Under the pieces are notes generated by a model. It searched no databases, was not told the origin of the DNA, and was given only the letters and a program-made list of their open reading frames with translations. Shown in pieces: positions 34,302 to 43,347 of a DNA stretch of 64,000 nt (its first letter is position 1; each line of letters begins with the position of its first letter). Position numbers and translations under genes: made by a program. Source of the stretch: Lysobacteraceae bacterium NML93-0399 (lineage in GTDB: Bacteria; Pseudomonadota; Gammaproteobacteria; Xanthomonadales; Xanthomonadaceae); NCBI GenBank assembly GCA_002307375.1, contig NTJI01000001.1:868001-932000 (forward strand), given 5' to 3'.

Positions 34302-34504
34302 CGGCCCAGGCAGTCAGTCGGATCGAACTCGTGGCCCTCGTCGACGACCTGCTGCACGCCTGCCTTGGCGCGATCGAGGACGAGGTACAGCAGCCCTATG
34401 ACGAGGGCTGTCGCGCGATCGCGGAGCTGCGGGTGTCAGCCGAAGACCGGATCTGGGTCGATGGTGAGCTCGAGCGGATCGGCCAGGATTTCGACCTGCG
34501 CTGA
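34298..34504 (+). CDS. Hypothetical small phage protein
   Basis: The 68-residue acidic helical protein (VALVDDLLHACLGAIEDEVQ) is coupled to the preceding gene through ATGA. Its last 69 bases overlap a minus-strand gene that ends at 34436. No function can be assigned. Confidence 0.5.
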   Translation: MTAQAVSRIELVALVDDLLHACLGAIEDEVQQPYDEGCRAIAELRVSAEDRIWVDGELERIGQDFDLR

Positions 34505-34696
34505 CGGGGGCACTGCCACGCGCTTGTCGCCCCATGGCGTGTGGATGAGGACTGGTTCGCCACTCTCTGCAGCGATCTGACCCGCAAGGCCCTGGGCCGC
34601 CAGAATGGCGCCGAGCGTCCCGTCGAACGCTTCCCAGTGCCGGTCTTCGGCGTGTACCTCGAAGCGGCCATCGCCCGAGTCTCGAATCACGACCAT
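34436..34696 (-). CDS. Hypothetical small phage protein, antisense overlap
   Basis: The 86-residue protein (MVVIRDSGDGRFEVHAEDRH) has a beta-rich N-terminal pattern and an acidic C terminus. GGAGG lies 4-8 bases before the ATG, a good ribosome binding site. It runs convergently into the preceding plus-strand pair and overlaps it by 69 bases, so one of the two readings might be incorrect. The quality of the start site favours this one being real. Confidence 0.5.
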   Translation of the reverse strand: MVVIRDSGDGRFEVHAEDRHWEAFDGTLGAILAAQGLAGQIAAESGEPVLIHTPWGDKRVAVPPSAQVEILADPLELTIDPDPVFG

Positions 34697-34863
34697 GCGT
34701 CACCTCCGTGTAAGGGCAGCATCGTGCGGCGGCGAGCGCCGGTGCCGATCGTCGGCCGGGGGATTCGGCTGCAGATCGACGCACGCACGTGCTGCCATTC
34801 GATTGTGACTGGCGGCCCGCCGGCTTCAGTCGGCAGGGGCCGCGCTGGCAGGTAGGAAATCCC

Positions 34864-35658
34864 TCAGATCAGCTTCGCCTGTTCGTCGTCCCAAGACTTG
34901 ATGATCAGTTCGCCCGCGGGTGCGCCGCGGGTGTCGGCGGCACCGATGGTGTAGCGGATCTGCAGCGGGATCATCTCGAAACCGGAGAACACCTCGCGGA
35001 TCGCTGGGTGGTCGTTGATGGACACGACCGCCCTGCCCTTCATGGTGCGCAGCAGCTGCGCCATGCGTTCGTACTCGGCGAACGGGAATTCGACCCCGTA
35101 GCCTTCGGTTTGCCAGTACGGCGGGTCGAGGTAGAACAGCGTGCCCGAGCGATCGTAGCGCACGAAGCACTCATGCCATGGCAGGTGCTCGATGACGACA
35201 TTGGCCAGGCGCAGGTGCGCCGCGCTCAGCTCTTCTTCGATGCGCAGCAGGTTGAGCCGCGGCCCGGCGCCGCTTGTCACAACACCGAACGTGCGGCCCT
35301 CGACCTTGCCGCCGAACGACAGCTTCTGCAGGTAGTAGAACCGCGCGGCCCGCTGGATGTCAGTCAGCGTGTCCGGATGCTCGAGCTTGGCCCACTCGAA
35401 CATCTGGCGCGACACCAGCGACCAGCGAAAGCTGCGCACGAACTCGTCCAGGTGATGCCGCACGCAGCGGTACAGCCGCACCAGGTCGCCGTCGATGTCG
35501 TTGAGCACCTCGAGCGGCGCCGGGTGCGGGCGCATCATCAGCGCGGCCGCGCCGCCGGCGAATGCTTCGACGTAGGTCTCGTGCGCCGGGAAGTGGGGAT
35601 AGAGGTGTTTCAGGAGCCGGCGCTTGCCGCCCGGCCACGGGATGTTTGGTTGTGACAC
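34864..35658 (-). CDS. dam: DNA adenine methylase (Dam-like)
   Basis: The 264-residue D12-class enzyme methylates adenine, probably at GATC. Motif I PWPGGKRRLLKHL is at residues 7-19, FAGGAAAL at 33-40 and the catalytic DPPY at 178-181 (FYLDPPYWQTEG). The start is a GTG. No endonuclease partner is present, so this is an orphan phage methylase, which can protect phage DNA or regulate its genes. The 142 bases upstream of it hold no convincing gene. Confidence 0.93.
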   Translation of the reverse strand: MSQPNIPWPGGKRRLLKHLYPHFPAHETYVEAFAGGAAALMMRPHPAPLEVLNDIDGDLVRLYRCVRHHLDEFVRSFRWSLVSRQMFEWAKLEHPDTLTDIQRAARFYYLQKLSFGGKVEGRTFGVVTSGAGPRLNLLRIEEELSAAHLRLANVVIEHLPWHECFVRYDRSGTLFYLDPPYWQTEGYGVEFPFAEYERMAQLLRTMKGRAVVSINDHPAIREVFSGFEMIPLQIRYTIGAADTRGAPAGELIIKSWDDEQAKLI

Positions 35659-35800
35659 GTATTCTCAGCCTTTGCGATGTCGATCGCCGAGACTTCCGCC
35701 ACTCCCGCGCGGGGTGGCAGGGCCTCGGCCAATGGCACGCGGCTGATCGCGTGTTCTGCGGTGTCGTGCCGGCGTTGCAGCGCCGGCACGGCGCCCTGTT

Positions 35801-35947
35801 CTAGTTCGAGAGGTACGCGAATGCGTGCGTCTGCGGAGTGGCCTCGCCGGTCGGCGGAGCTAGGTCGATCGGCTTGGGCGAAACGTCGGCTAGGACAGTA
35901 GTCGACCACGAACCGAGCTGGATTTCGTTAGCGGGGATCGGGTCCAC
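35801..35947 (-). CDS. Short phage protein after the tail-fibre gene
   Basis: The 48-residue protein begins at a GTG one base after the TGA of the upstream gene. The sequence DPIPANEIQLGSWSTTVLAD looks like genuine coding sequence and is distinct from shadow frames, which are arginine-rich here. It is probably the last gene of the leftward late block and may be a tail-fibre accessory part. No family is recognised. Confidence 0.5.
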   Translation of the reverse strand: MDPIPANEIQLGSWSTTVLADVSPKPIDLAPPTGEATPQTHAFAYLSN

Positions 35948-35948
35948 G

Positions 35949-36875
35949 TCAGTCTTCCCAAAGAATGCTCGTAGCAGTCGCGACCGCGGTCGGCGAAGAG
36001 GACTTGTTGAACGCCGAAAGCGTGCACCCGAAGGCCCCCCCGAGGTGCAGATAGTTTCGCTGCGCGACGCCGACGAGGGCCATCGGGAACTGCGTGTGCA
36101 AACCGACCTCGCCGGCGATCGAGCCTGCAGTCCCAACACATGGCCGCTGCTTCGGCAGCATCATCCAGTGCGGGAAAATCTGCGGCGCCAGACCTACCCG
36201 TGAGTCCGTTGTGCTGCCGGGCACGAAGCCGAGGTCGAAACTATTGAGCGCGCCCGTCGTGTCTTGCGTAGGCTCAAACCGCAGGCGACAAGCTTGCCCG
36301 GAGGAAGCTTTGCCCGAGCCGGTGCTGGGAGCAAGCAAGAGCAAGCCCTCTGCGGTAGGCAGCCCTTGATTGTTGCAGGTCCGTTGAATTGCGAACGCAA
36401 CGACTGGCCCGTACGCATTCGAGGCGGAGTGACTCCCTTCTGGCTTGTAGGCCAATGCAGCAAAGCCAGCGCTGTGCGTTGCGAAACTGACGTATTCGCC
36501 GGATGCCGGTGCCTGAGCCGGGGAGTTGACTGCAAACTCAGGCGTCACGAGGCCGAGGAGGCCGTTGGCGCCGTCAGACCCGCGGCCGACTTGGACGCGA
36601 AACGCTGGGCGAGACGCCTGAGAGCTAGTGCCAAATCCGAGTTTGATGAAAATTGGCTGGACCGACTGCAGCGGATCGTCGAACCTCCACATGCTGTACC
36701 CGGCGACGGTGTTGGTCGCAGGGCGCAGGACGGCGGCCGCATTGATCTGCCCGGAATCGGAGGTCTGCACGAGTCCGGCCTCGGCGAGCATGGAATGGAC
36801 ATCTGCCACCCAGGCCCGAAATCCTGCGTCGCTGCTGTGGTCCATCGGACCGCCGATACGTTGAACTCGCGCCAT
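35949..36875 (-). CDS. Phage tail-fibre-region protein
   Basis: The 308-residue protein is glycine, serine and alanine rich with a beta-type pattern and few charged clusters, as in phage receptor-binding or appendage proteins. No known domain is seen. The ATG overlaps the stop of the collagen-like gene by one base. GC content is lower than in the neighbouring tail genes, which fits the fast exchange typical of fibre genes. Confidence 0.6.
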   Translation of the reverse strand: MARVQRIGGPMDHSSDAGFRAWVADVHSMLAEAGLVQTSDSGQINAAAVLRPATNTVAGYSMWRFDDPLQSVQPIFIKLGFGTSSQASRPAFRVQVGRGSDGANGLLGLVTPEFAVNSPAQAPASGEYVSFATHSAGFAALAYKPEGSHSASNAYGPVVAFAIQRTCNNQGLPTAEGLLLLAPSTGSGKASSGQACRLRFEPTQDTTGALNSFDLGFVPGSTTDSRVGLAPQIFPHWMMLPKQRPCVGTAGSIAGEVGLHTQFPMALVGVAQRNYLHLGGAFGCTLSAFNKSSSPTAVATATSILWED

Positions 36876-37576
36876 TACGTGCGCTCCCCTTCAAGTTGAA
36901 TATGCAAGCGGCGGATGTTGTCGCCGCCAGAGAAAACGAACCGCATCCACGAATCCGCGGGCACGTCGAGCGCCCAATCCGCCAGCGTGTCGTCGCGCAC
37001 CCGGTTGGCGCCGATGAGGGTTGGCGGCGTCAGGCCGCAGATACTGTGGGAGGCGTTCGGCGCGCCAAGCGCGAAGCTGCGCACACGCACATCGAGGATT
37101 GCGTTTCCTATCGACCCAGCAATCACAGTCGCGGCGCGGATGGAGAAAGCGAAAGGGACATAGAGGTCCGCGAACGCGCCAGGCTCGATGTCGGACAGCC
37201 CCCCGTCAAAAGATGCGGACGGGAAGCCAGAACTCGCCGGTCCGGGCGGTCCGACTGGCCCTCGCCCGCCCGGCGGGCCCTGCAGTGCGGCCAGAGGTGC
37301 GATGTCGATCCAGTCGACTGCGCTGTTTGGGCGCCACTGCAAGTGCGTGGCATTGGTGCGGAACTCGATGTCGTCGCCACCGCCTCCACCGCCGGCGAAC
37401 GCGAGATCGAGCCAAGGTGTGATGCCGTTTCCGATCTTGAACATCTGCGGATCGAGCGGTAGCTCGCCCAGCTGCACACCGATCTCGCCAGCCTCGAGGA
37501 TCGGGTTCTTGGCTTCCCATTCCGCCGCGGTGCCGCGGCGTTGCCACATACGCTGGGCGACGACGACCCGGGTCAT
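36875..37576 (-). CDS. Tail fibre protein with collagen-like stretch
   Basis: The 233-residue protein starts at an ATG overlapping the tail-tip stop (ATGA). The N-terminal MWQRRGTAAEWEAKNPILEA with EIGVQLG and FKIGNGITPW is typical of phage fibre attachment modules. Residues of about 115-128 read GPPGGRGPVGPPGP, five Gly-X-Y triplets that can form a collagen-like triple helix. The C-terminal domain (about 140-233) is beta-rich and may be the tip. It would trimerise on the tail-tip complex. Confidence 0.8.
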   Translation of the reverse strand: MTRVVVAQRMWQRRGTAAEWEAKNPILEAGEIGVQLGELPLDPQMFKIGNGITPWLDLAFAGGGGGGDDIEFRTNATHLQWRPNSAVDWIDIAPLAALQGPPGGRGPVGPPGPASSGFPSASFDGGLSDIEPGAFADLYVPFAFSIRAATVIAGSIGNAILDVRVRSFALGAPNASHSICGLTPPTLIGANRVRDDTLADWALDVPADSWMRFVFSGGDNIRRLHIQLEGERT

Positions 37577-40443
37577 GGCGCACCGCCGTCGAGCACGTAC
37601 TCGTCTTCCGCCGCGGAGTACTCCGGTGCGGCGATGACGTTCTGGGTGGCGCCGGCCGCGGTGTAGGCCACCACACGACGATGTCGCTGCAGGCTGGCCC
37701 CGAACTGGCTGATCGACCACAGCTCAATCACGATGTCGCCGGTGAGCGTGAGGTTGACCTGCGCGGCTGTGCCGGCGATGTCCTCGCGCTGCACGAGCAC
37801 GGCGTTGTTGCTGGCGCGCAGGATCCGCATGCCATAGCGCGTGGTGCGCTCGGGCCCAATGCTGACGGCGGTGGTGTCGACCAGCTGGTCCGCCTGCAGC
37901 ACGCGATCGCGGTGCGCCCAGGACACGACGAACTCGCCCGCAAGCGGCGACTCGTCCAGGCCGATTCGGAAGCGCCCCGGCGGATAAGGGCGCGACGCGC
38001 GACCGGCGAACTGCAACGGGATGGTCGCCGCACCACTGAGCGGCGCCTGACGGCTGCCGGTGTTGGTCAGCAGCTTCACCTCGATGTCTTCGCCCTCCAC
38101 GTACTCGGTCTCTGCGATCGCGGCCTCAGTGGCCAACCAGAGGCGATCGCCAGCTGCATGCGCCTGCGGCACCGTGTCGGCGCAGCCCCGCGCCAGGGCC
38201 AGGGTCCCCGCTTCGGCGTCGACCGCGTCCACGCGGCAGATCTCGCTGCCCCACATGACGACCATGCCGATGGAGACTGGGAACGTGCTCGACCGAGTCG
38301 CCAGCGTCACGATCGCGGGCGAGGTGTCTGCGTCAACGGCCTCGGCAGTGGTCGCAGTTGGACACCATTCGCCGATCGCGACGGCCGCATATTCGCCCTC
38401 GTCCGCACGCACGCACATGGTGTAGTTCGTGCCCGACGCCGGCTCTGCGGCGAAGGCACCGACAAAGGCAGCATCGGCGGTCAGCGCATCGAGCTCGGCG
38501 CGCGGCATCAAGGCGGCGATGTTGATGTAGGGCACCTCGAACACGCGTGACGCGGTGATCTGTGCAGGCACCACGGGCGGCCGGGTATCGACGCCAGGCT
38601 CGACGGCGGCATAACTGTCCGCCGCCAGACGATAGACGTCCTGCGCCACTTTCCAGCGGATCGCCCCGCTCTTCAGCGTGCCGAGCACCCGCTCGCCGAC
38701 GATGCAGACCATGCCGTCAATTTGTCGCCGAGACGAGCGCAGGAGGAAGTACTGGTTGCGGCGCAAATGCTTCGAACGCGGGGTGGTCGTCAACTCGAAC
38801 GTGCGCGTCGGTGTGATGCGCGCGCGAAGTTCGGTCTCCGCCTTGCGAAGCGCCAGCGAGGCGCTGGGGATCTCGGGGCAATCCAGCGTTTCGTGGATCT
38901 CCCCGAACTGGCGCACCAGGCCGAGGGCGCGGACTGCCGGCGTGATGATGGTTTCCTTCCGGGTCGGGTCAAAGTAGCGCACCGCGATGCTGTTCACTGC
39001 GCGCTCGAGCGTGGTGGGCTGCTCGCGGAAGTCGAGGATGTCGTCGTCATCGATCACCGGCAGTGCGTCGACGTTGTAGTCGCCGCGCGCCAGGTCCAGA
39101 TACCACTGCCCGTCCGACAGGCTGCGCTGGAACGAGCCGCCGATCAGGCGACAGATGCGCTCTTCTAGGTCTTCCGGCGATTCGGCGGCGGGGTCGTAGT
39201 GCGTGCACACGCCGAACCCTTCGGCGAAAAGGCGCAGTGCACCAGCCTGCAGGCTCGCCTGATTGATGTTGGCGAGAGGCTCGCGCCCCATGCTTTCGTC
39301 GGTGCGGCTGTAGACCAGCAGGTGCGCCGGGTTCATGCCCAGCAGCGGGGACGTGCTCGACATGGCCGCGAGGATCACCTGCGCTGCCTCGTCGGCGTTC
39401 TCGCCGCTGATCACCGGGATGGGGCCGCCACTGTTGTCGAAGTTCGCCAAGCTGCCGGGTGTGGCGATGCCGATGCCGCGCATTGCGATCGGCCCCAGCG
39501 CCGCCTCCGAATCTGCGATCAGCTGGACGGCCTGGTCGATGTTGCTCATTCCGCCATCGGACACGCACACGACGACGCGATTTCCGAGGCCGGAAAGCTC
39601 TGCAAATTCATGCACCCCGCCATACGCGGCCATCGCGTTGGTGCTGCCGCTGGTCGTCAGGCCATTGACGAAGCTGCGCATCTCGCCGATTCCGTCCAGC
39701 GTCAGCGGGCGCGCATCCCGGTGAGTCGCCGACGATCCCCACGCCACCACGCGGAGATCGATTTGCGGCGAGCCGGCCGTCACCCAGCCCGCCAGAACAT
39801 CGAACACGAAGCCCATTGCCTGCTTGAGCACCTCAAGGCGTCCTCCGGCCATGCTTCCGCTCACGTCCAGGGCGATGTACAGCGCGGTCGGCGCATTGAT
39901 GGTGGTCGAGCCCACCGGCACCTGCGCAAACGCCGGATACCAGCACTCACCCGAAGACCAACCGTTGATGATCTTGCGCACCTTGTACGCCGGCCGCTGC
40001 GGCATCGGACTCATCGCGCCGAAACGGCCGCCGCAGAACGCCAGCGTCGCGAGGCCGCGCCACGCCACGGTCTGCATGCCGAACACCGACTGCAAGTAGG
40101 GATTCGGCAGCTGGTCGGCACCGCCGAACATGACATCGACCGGGCCCACGATTCCGCCCTGCTCATTCTCGCCGCCGAACAGATCCGGCGCCCCGATGTA
40201 GATGCGCTGAGAGGACGTCAACGAGCCCGTCGGCGGAATGACCTCCTCGCGGATCTCGTCCTTGGGTACCTTGGCTCGGTCGTCGTCGGGCCAGATCCAG
40301 TTGATGTATTGCTGGCTGCCGTCCCACGCCACCTTGTCGGCCGCGCGAAACTCAAGGAATGCGTCGATCGGGCCACGGCACAGCCCTACGTGGTAGGCCA
40401 CGCGAAAGTGATACCCGACGGTCGTCTTCTTGCTTTTACCCAT
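37573..40443 (-). CDS. J-like tail-tip (host specificity) protein with inserted vWA domain
   Basis: The 956-residue protein starts GKSKKTTVGYHFRVAYHVG and LCRGPIDAF, the conserved region of J-like tail-tip proteins. Residues of about 185-360 form a von Willebrand A domain with a full metal site: D193-V-S195-G-S197 (ALDVSGSMAGG), T268 (SGSTNAMA) and D296 (VCVSDGG). After it the tip protein resumes (about 380-956) with IGGSFQRSLSDGQWYLDLARG and fibronectin-like ends. It should sit at the tail tip and contact the cell. A vWA domain here is unusual. Confidence 0.85.
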   Translation of the reverse strand: MGKSKKTTVGYHFRVAYHVGLCRGPIDAFLEFRAADKVAWDGSQQYINWIWPDDDRAKVPKDEIREEVIPPTGSLTSSQRIYIGAPDLFGGENEQGGIVGPVDVMFGGADQLPNPYLQSVFGMQTVAWRGLATLAFCGGRFGAMSPMPQRPAYKVRKIINGWSSGECWYPAFAQVPVGSTTINAPTALYIALDVSGSMAGGRLEVLKQAMGFVFDVLAGWVTAGSPQIDLRVVAWGSSATHRDARPLTLDGIGEMRSFVNGLTTSGSTNAMAAYGGVHEFAELSGLGNRVVVCVSDGGMSNIDQAVQLIADSEAALGPIAMRGIGIATPGSLANFDNSGGPIPVISGENADEAAQVILAAMSSTSPLLGMNPAHLLVYSRTDESMGREPLANINQASLQAGALRLFAEGFGVCTHYDPAAESPEDLEERICRLIGGSFQRSLSDGQWYLDLARGDYNVDALPVIDDDDILDFREQPTTLERAVNSIAVRYFDPTRKETIITPAVRALGLVRQFGEIHETLDCPEIPSASLALRKAETELRARITPTRTFELTTTPRSKHLRRNQYFLLRSSRRQIDGMVCIVGERVLGTLKSGAIRWKVAQDVYRLAADSYAAVEPGVDTRPPVVPAQITASRVFEVPYINIAALMPRAELDALTADAAFVGAFAAEPASGTNYTMCVRADEGEYAAVAIGEWCPTATTAEAVDADTSPAIVTLATRSSTFPVSIGMVVMWGSEICRVDAVDAEAGTLALARGCADTVPQAHAAGDRLWLATEAAIAETEYVEGEDIEVKLLTNTGSRQAPLSGAATIPLQFAGRASRPYPPGRFRIGLDESPLAGEFVVSWAHRDRVLQADQLVDTTAVSIGPERTTRYGMRILRASNNAVLVQREDIAGTAAQVNLTLTGDIVIELWSISQFGASLQRHRRVVAYTAAGATQNVIAAPEYSAAEDEYVLDGGAP

Positions 40444-40663
40444 TGATGCTGTCCTCTGCCTGGCGCGCCCAGTCGACCAGCGCCAGCGCGAGCGCGTCGC
40501 CAGTCCGGATGAGCGCGTCGGCCGAGATCCCGTTGCGCACGAAGTCGGTCCAGTCCAGGTCGTGACGACGAAACCAGGTGCGGGCGCCAGCGCGGCAGAA
40601 TCCGGCGCGGGCACTGAAACCGGGAACGGTGAAAAGGTGGTGGCGGGTCACGATCAGGCTCAT
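40436..40663 (-). CDS. Small tail-tip-region protein
   Basis: The 75-residue protein overlaps the tail-tip gene start by 8 bases and the upstream gene stop by 4 bases (ATGA). It is alpha-helical at the C terminus (ADALIRTGDALALALVDWAR). No family is recognised; its position between two pieces of a J-like module suggests a chaperone or tip assembly part. Confidence 0.6.
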   Translation of the reverse strand: MSLIVTRHHLFTVPGFSARAGFCRAGARTWFRRHDLDWTDFVRNGISADALIRTGDALALALVDWARQAEDSING

Positions 40664-41073
40664 CGGCGGATCGGATCCTGGCCCACGACCTTCCAGGCGA
40701 GCAGAAAGTTGTCCTCGTGCTCGATCCAGCAGGTGCCGAAGTAGTCTTTCACCGCCGTGCCGTCCTCGACGGTGGGCGGGTCAACCTTTCGCTCCTGTGC
40801 GTTCTGCGGCTTGGGACGCATGGCGTACGCGACCGCAACCGCGACGATCATGATGACCAGCTGCACAATCCACCAGTACGCCTTCGCCGGCGCGCCAGGC
40901 GTCGGAAACATTGCGACCAGCGCCATCTGGATGAACTGGATGATCGCCACCATTACAGCCAGGCAGAACCCGATCACGCGCGCGCGATCGCCGCTGCGAG
41001 TGTCCATCCACCAATAGCGCAACCGCCAGCCATAGACGTAGCGTGCGTGGCGCGTTCGCGCGATCAGCCCCAT
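40660..41073 (-). CDS. Membrane-anchored protein resembling the J N-terminal segment
   Basis: The 137-residue protein has two hydrophobic helices (about 32-55 and 65-85). The C-terminal part, PPTVEDGTAVKDYFGTCWIE followed by EDNFLLAWKVVG, resembles the opening of many J-type tail proteins (P-T-A-x-x-G-x-x-I-x-x-x-F-G-T). In those proteins the GKSKK-type region follows directly; here the two are on separate genes. Membrane helices suggest assembly or injection at the inner membrane. Confidence 0.65.
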   Translation of the reverse strand: MGLIARTRHARYVYGWRLRYWWMDTRSGDRARVIGFCLAVMVAIIQFIQMALVAMFPTPGAPAKAYWWIVQLVIMIVAVAVAYAMRPKPQNAQERKVDPPTVEDGTAVKDYFGTCWIEHEDNFLLAWKVVGQDPIRR

Positions 41074-42149
41074 GACATTGCAACTCCCTGGACGATTGGG
41101 TCCCGCACTGGCTTATAGATGGCACCGCCGTAGTGCAGTTCGGGGTCCGGACGACGAGCGGCGCATGCGGCCCACGTGTTCGGACAGTTCGGCAGCGCCG
41201 AGACGAACAACCCGCCAGACAGATCGGCACCGCCCCACAGCAGCGTCACGGCGCCGGTCGTGTTGTTGTGGCTCATGATGGGGCGCTCTTCGACGAGGCC
41301 GTCGCTGCGCGTCCAGGACAGGGTGCCGCCGACGAGGGAGAACTCGGTCCCAGCGAACGCGGGCACCTGCAGCGTCAGGTCGTCGACACCGTGCTGGGCA
41401 ACCTCGCCGGTCACCCAGAACCCACGGGTGTACGCAGACACCTGCGCGCCGACGGCGAGATCACCCACGTCGTCGGCGAGCATCACAGTGGCGCCTTCGT
41501 GCGCGGTGATCGCCCGGCGATGCGTCAGTTCGGGATCGGTCGCGTCCTGCCACTGGACGTAGCCGCCGACGAACGTGCGCTTCGGGTTGACCAAGGCCTC
41601 TGCGGTAATGGTGTTGCCGGCGACGGCGGTCAGTTCGGCAGGCACGAGATATCCACCGGCCGGCAGATTGCAGCCGCGAATGCCAGTCGAATAGACGGTC
41701 TTGAAGCAGGCGCGCTGCCACTTTGGGCCTTGATTCGGAGCGCTTCCGTGGGGCGGGTTCGAGTCGCAGTTGATCTCCAGCTGCGCATCGCTGTAGGCCG
41801 GCTGCACGGCCCATCCCATCCACTCCACGTCCGGCAGTTCGTCGCTGCCCGGTCGATACGACAGGCAGATCACCGAGATCTCGTCGCTGGGGATGTGCGG
41901 GCGCCACCAGTCGCCGAGCGCCTGCGTGACCGGCCAACCGTCGGTCGGCTCGACCGGGGCGAGCAGGTAGGCCACGCGGATCTTCAGCTTGTCCTTCGCG
42001 CGCTCGGCCGTCTGCTTTATCGCATCCCGCTCGATCTGCGCAGCATGGTAAACGTGCTCGCCGATCTCGATATCGCGATCAGCCGCGGCAAAGCGCAGCG
42101 TCACGCCCTGGCGGCGGAAGATGAAGAGGTGCAACTCGGCGTCAAACAT
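41064..42149 (-). CDS. Phage BR0599 / DUF2163-family tail protein
   Basis: The 361-residue protein starts at ATG 42149 ([14 protein letters not shown]), overlapping the upstream gene end by 8 bases. The N-terminal DUF2163-like part is followed by a C-terminal BR0599 region with CPNTWAACAARRPDPELHYG, where paired cysteines are conserved. Proteins of this group form the distal tail or hub in siphovirus-like and gene-transfer-agent tails. A longer upstream start is arginine-rich and was rejected. Confidence 0.82.
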   Translation of the reverse strand: MFDAELHLFIFRRQGVTLRFAAADRDIEIGEHVYHAAQIERDAIKQTAERAKDKLKIRVAYLLAPVEPTDGWPVTQALGDWWRPHIPSDEISVICLSYRPGSDELPDVEWMGWAVQPAYSDAQLEINCDSNPPHGSAPNQGPKWQRACFKTVYSTGIRGCNLPAGGYLVPAELTAVAGNTITAEALVNPKRTFVGGYVQWQDATDPELTHRRAITAHEGATVMLADDVGDLAVGAQVSAYTRGFWVTGEVAQHGVDDLTLQVPAFAGTEFSLVGGTLSWTRSDGLVEERPIMSHNNTTGAVTLLWGGADLSGGLFVSALPNCPNTWAACAARRPDPELHYGGAIYKPVRDPIVQGVAMSWG

Positions 42150-43347
42150 CGGGCACCACCGCTTGCCAGCCAGTCGTTGCGCGCGCAGTGCCGTCGGCAT
42201 CTGTCAAGTGATTGATCTCGGTGGCGTCGCTCGCCAAGGCAGCCATGGACAGGAACGACACCTGTCGGATCTGGTGCACCGAGATACCAGCGCCATCGAG
42301 CGCCGCATCGAGCGTCAGAATCTCGATGCTGCCAGCGTCCAGCGAATCAATGATGCGGCGGTAATAGACCGTCCCGTCGAGCAGCTGGATGCGAATGTCC
42401 CTGCGGTTCGGACGACCAAGCGCGAAGTGGGTGTAGCCAGCCCACTCGATCGCGACAGACGCGCTGCCCGCGGCAATCGGCAACGCGGGCCGGAGGTCGT
42501 CGCACCAGGACGGCACCCAGATACGGCGCTGACGACCCCGCAGCGAGTAAAGCAAAGACCTAAACCACGAATGCTCGCTGCGGCCGAACAGCTTCCAACT
42601 GTCACGCTGCGTCCGGAGGGTGATGCCCGGCAAGTCAGCGACCACCGGCATGGCGATACCAAAGTCCACCGACTCACGCAGGCCGGCGTAGGCGTGGGAA
42701 GGGTCGTCGCTGGCATCGGGCCGGACATCCAGCACACGCGTGCCCAGGTACTCGGCGCCGCCAGCAAGAACCGGCCAATCGCAAGGCTCGGCGATGTCCA
42801 CCTCGAGCGTACGGCGGCTGACGCGATCGGTCAGCATCACCGCTTCCGAGCCGTCGCGGACCCAGCCGCGACGCAACGGCAGCAGGCGCGCGCCACGCGC
42901 GAACGCACCCGTGACGGGCGAACTCAGCAACAGATGATCGCTTTCAATGGCGCTGACGGAAACCACTTCCCATCTGTGCAGGTCCGCATAGAGCAACGCG
43001 CGGCCACCGGACGCGAAATCGAAGCCCGCCGTGCGACAGGAAACCAGCTCATCACCGGTCTCAACTGGCGACCCCACGTGCTGCACGTCCGGCCAGATCG
43101 GCAAAAGCCATTCGCCACGATGGCCGGCCAGCAGCATGTCGGCGACACGGCTCTCCTGCCCGCCGGCCAGCACGTCAAAGGAAAACTCGCGGCGGGGACC
43201 AAGTCGGTAGCTCCGATGGTACGTAGCAGCCGTTGCCGACGACTGGCCGATCTCAGTTGCCCAAGTGAGGGACTCGCGCACCCCGCCCTTCCAGTTGGGC
43301 ATGACCGGCCAGACCTTCGCCTCAGCGAACGACGTGCCGATCACCAC
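42142..43347 (-). CDS. Phage distal tail protein
   Basis: The 401-residue beta-rich protein lies between the tape measure and the BR0599 gene, where distal-tail (Dit-like) proteins are encoded. The N-terminal [20 protein letters not shown] and two similar later segments suggest a repeated beta fold. No formal family name is certain. It overlaps both neighbours slightly, which implies coupled translation and fixed stoichiometry. Confidence 0.65.
   Translation of the reverse strand: MVIGTSFAEAKVWPVMPNWKGGVRESLTWATEIGQSSATAATYHRSYRLGPRREFSFDVLAGGQESRVADMLLAGHRGEWLLPIWPDVQHVGSPVETGDELVSCRTAGFDFASGGRALLYADLHRWEVVSVSAIESDHLLLSSPVTGAFARGARLLPLRRGWVRDGSEAVMLTDRVSRRTLEVDIAEPCDWPVLAGGAEYLGTRVLDVRPDASDDPSHAYAGLRESVDFGIAMPVVADLPGITLRTQRDSWKLFGRSEHSWFRSLLYSLRGRQRRIWVPSWCDDLRPALPIAAGSASVAIEWAGYTHFALGRPNRRDIRIQLLDGTVYYRRIIDSLDAGSIEILTLDAALDGAGISVHQIRQVSFLSMAALASDATEINHLTDADGTARATTGWQAVVPDV

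Noticed and set aside
35659..35800. Possible Com-type translational regulator upstream of dam, suggested by a Cys-rich minus-strand stretch (CRRCNAGTT)
   Set aside because: No single frame gives a start, both cysteine pairs and a plausible length; at most it is a decayed remnant.
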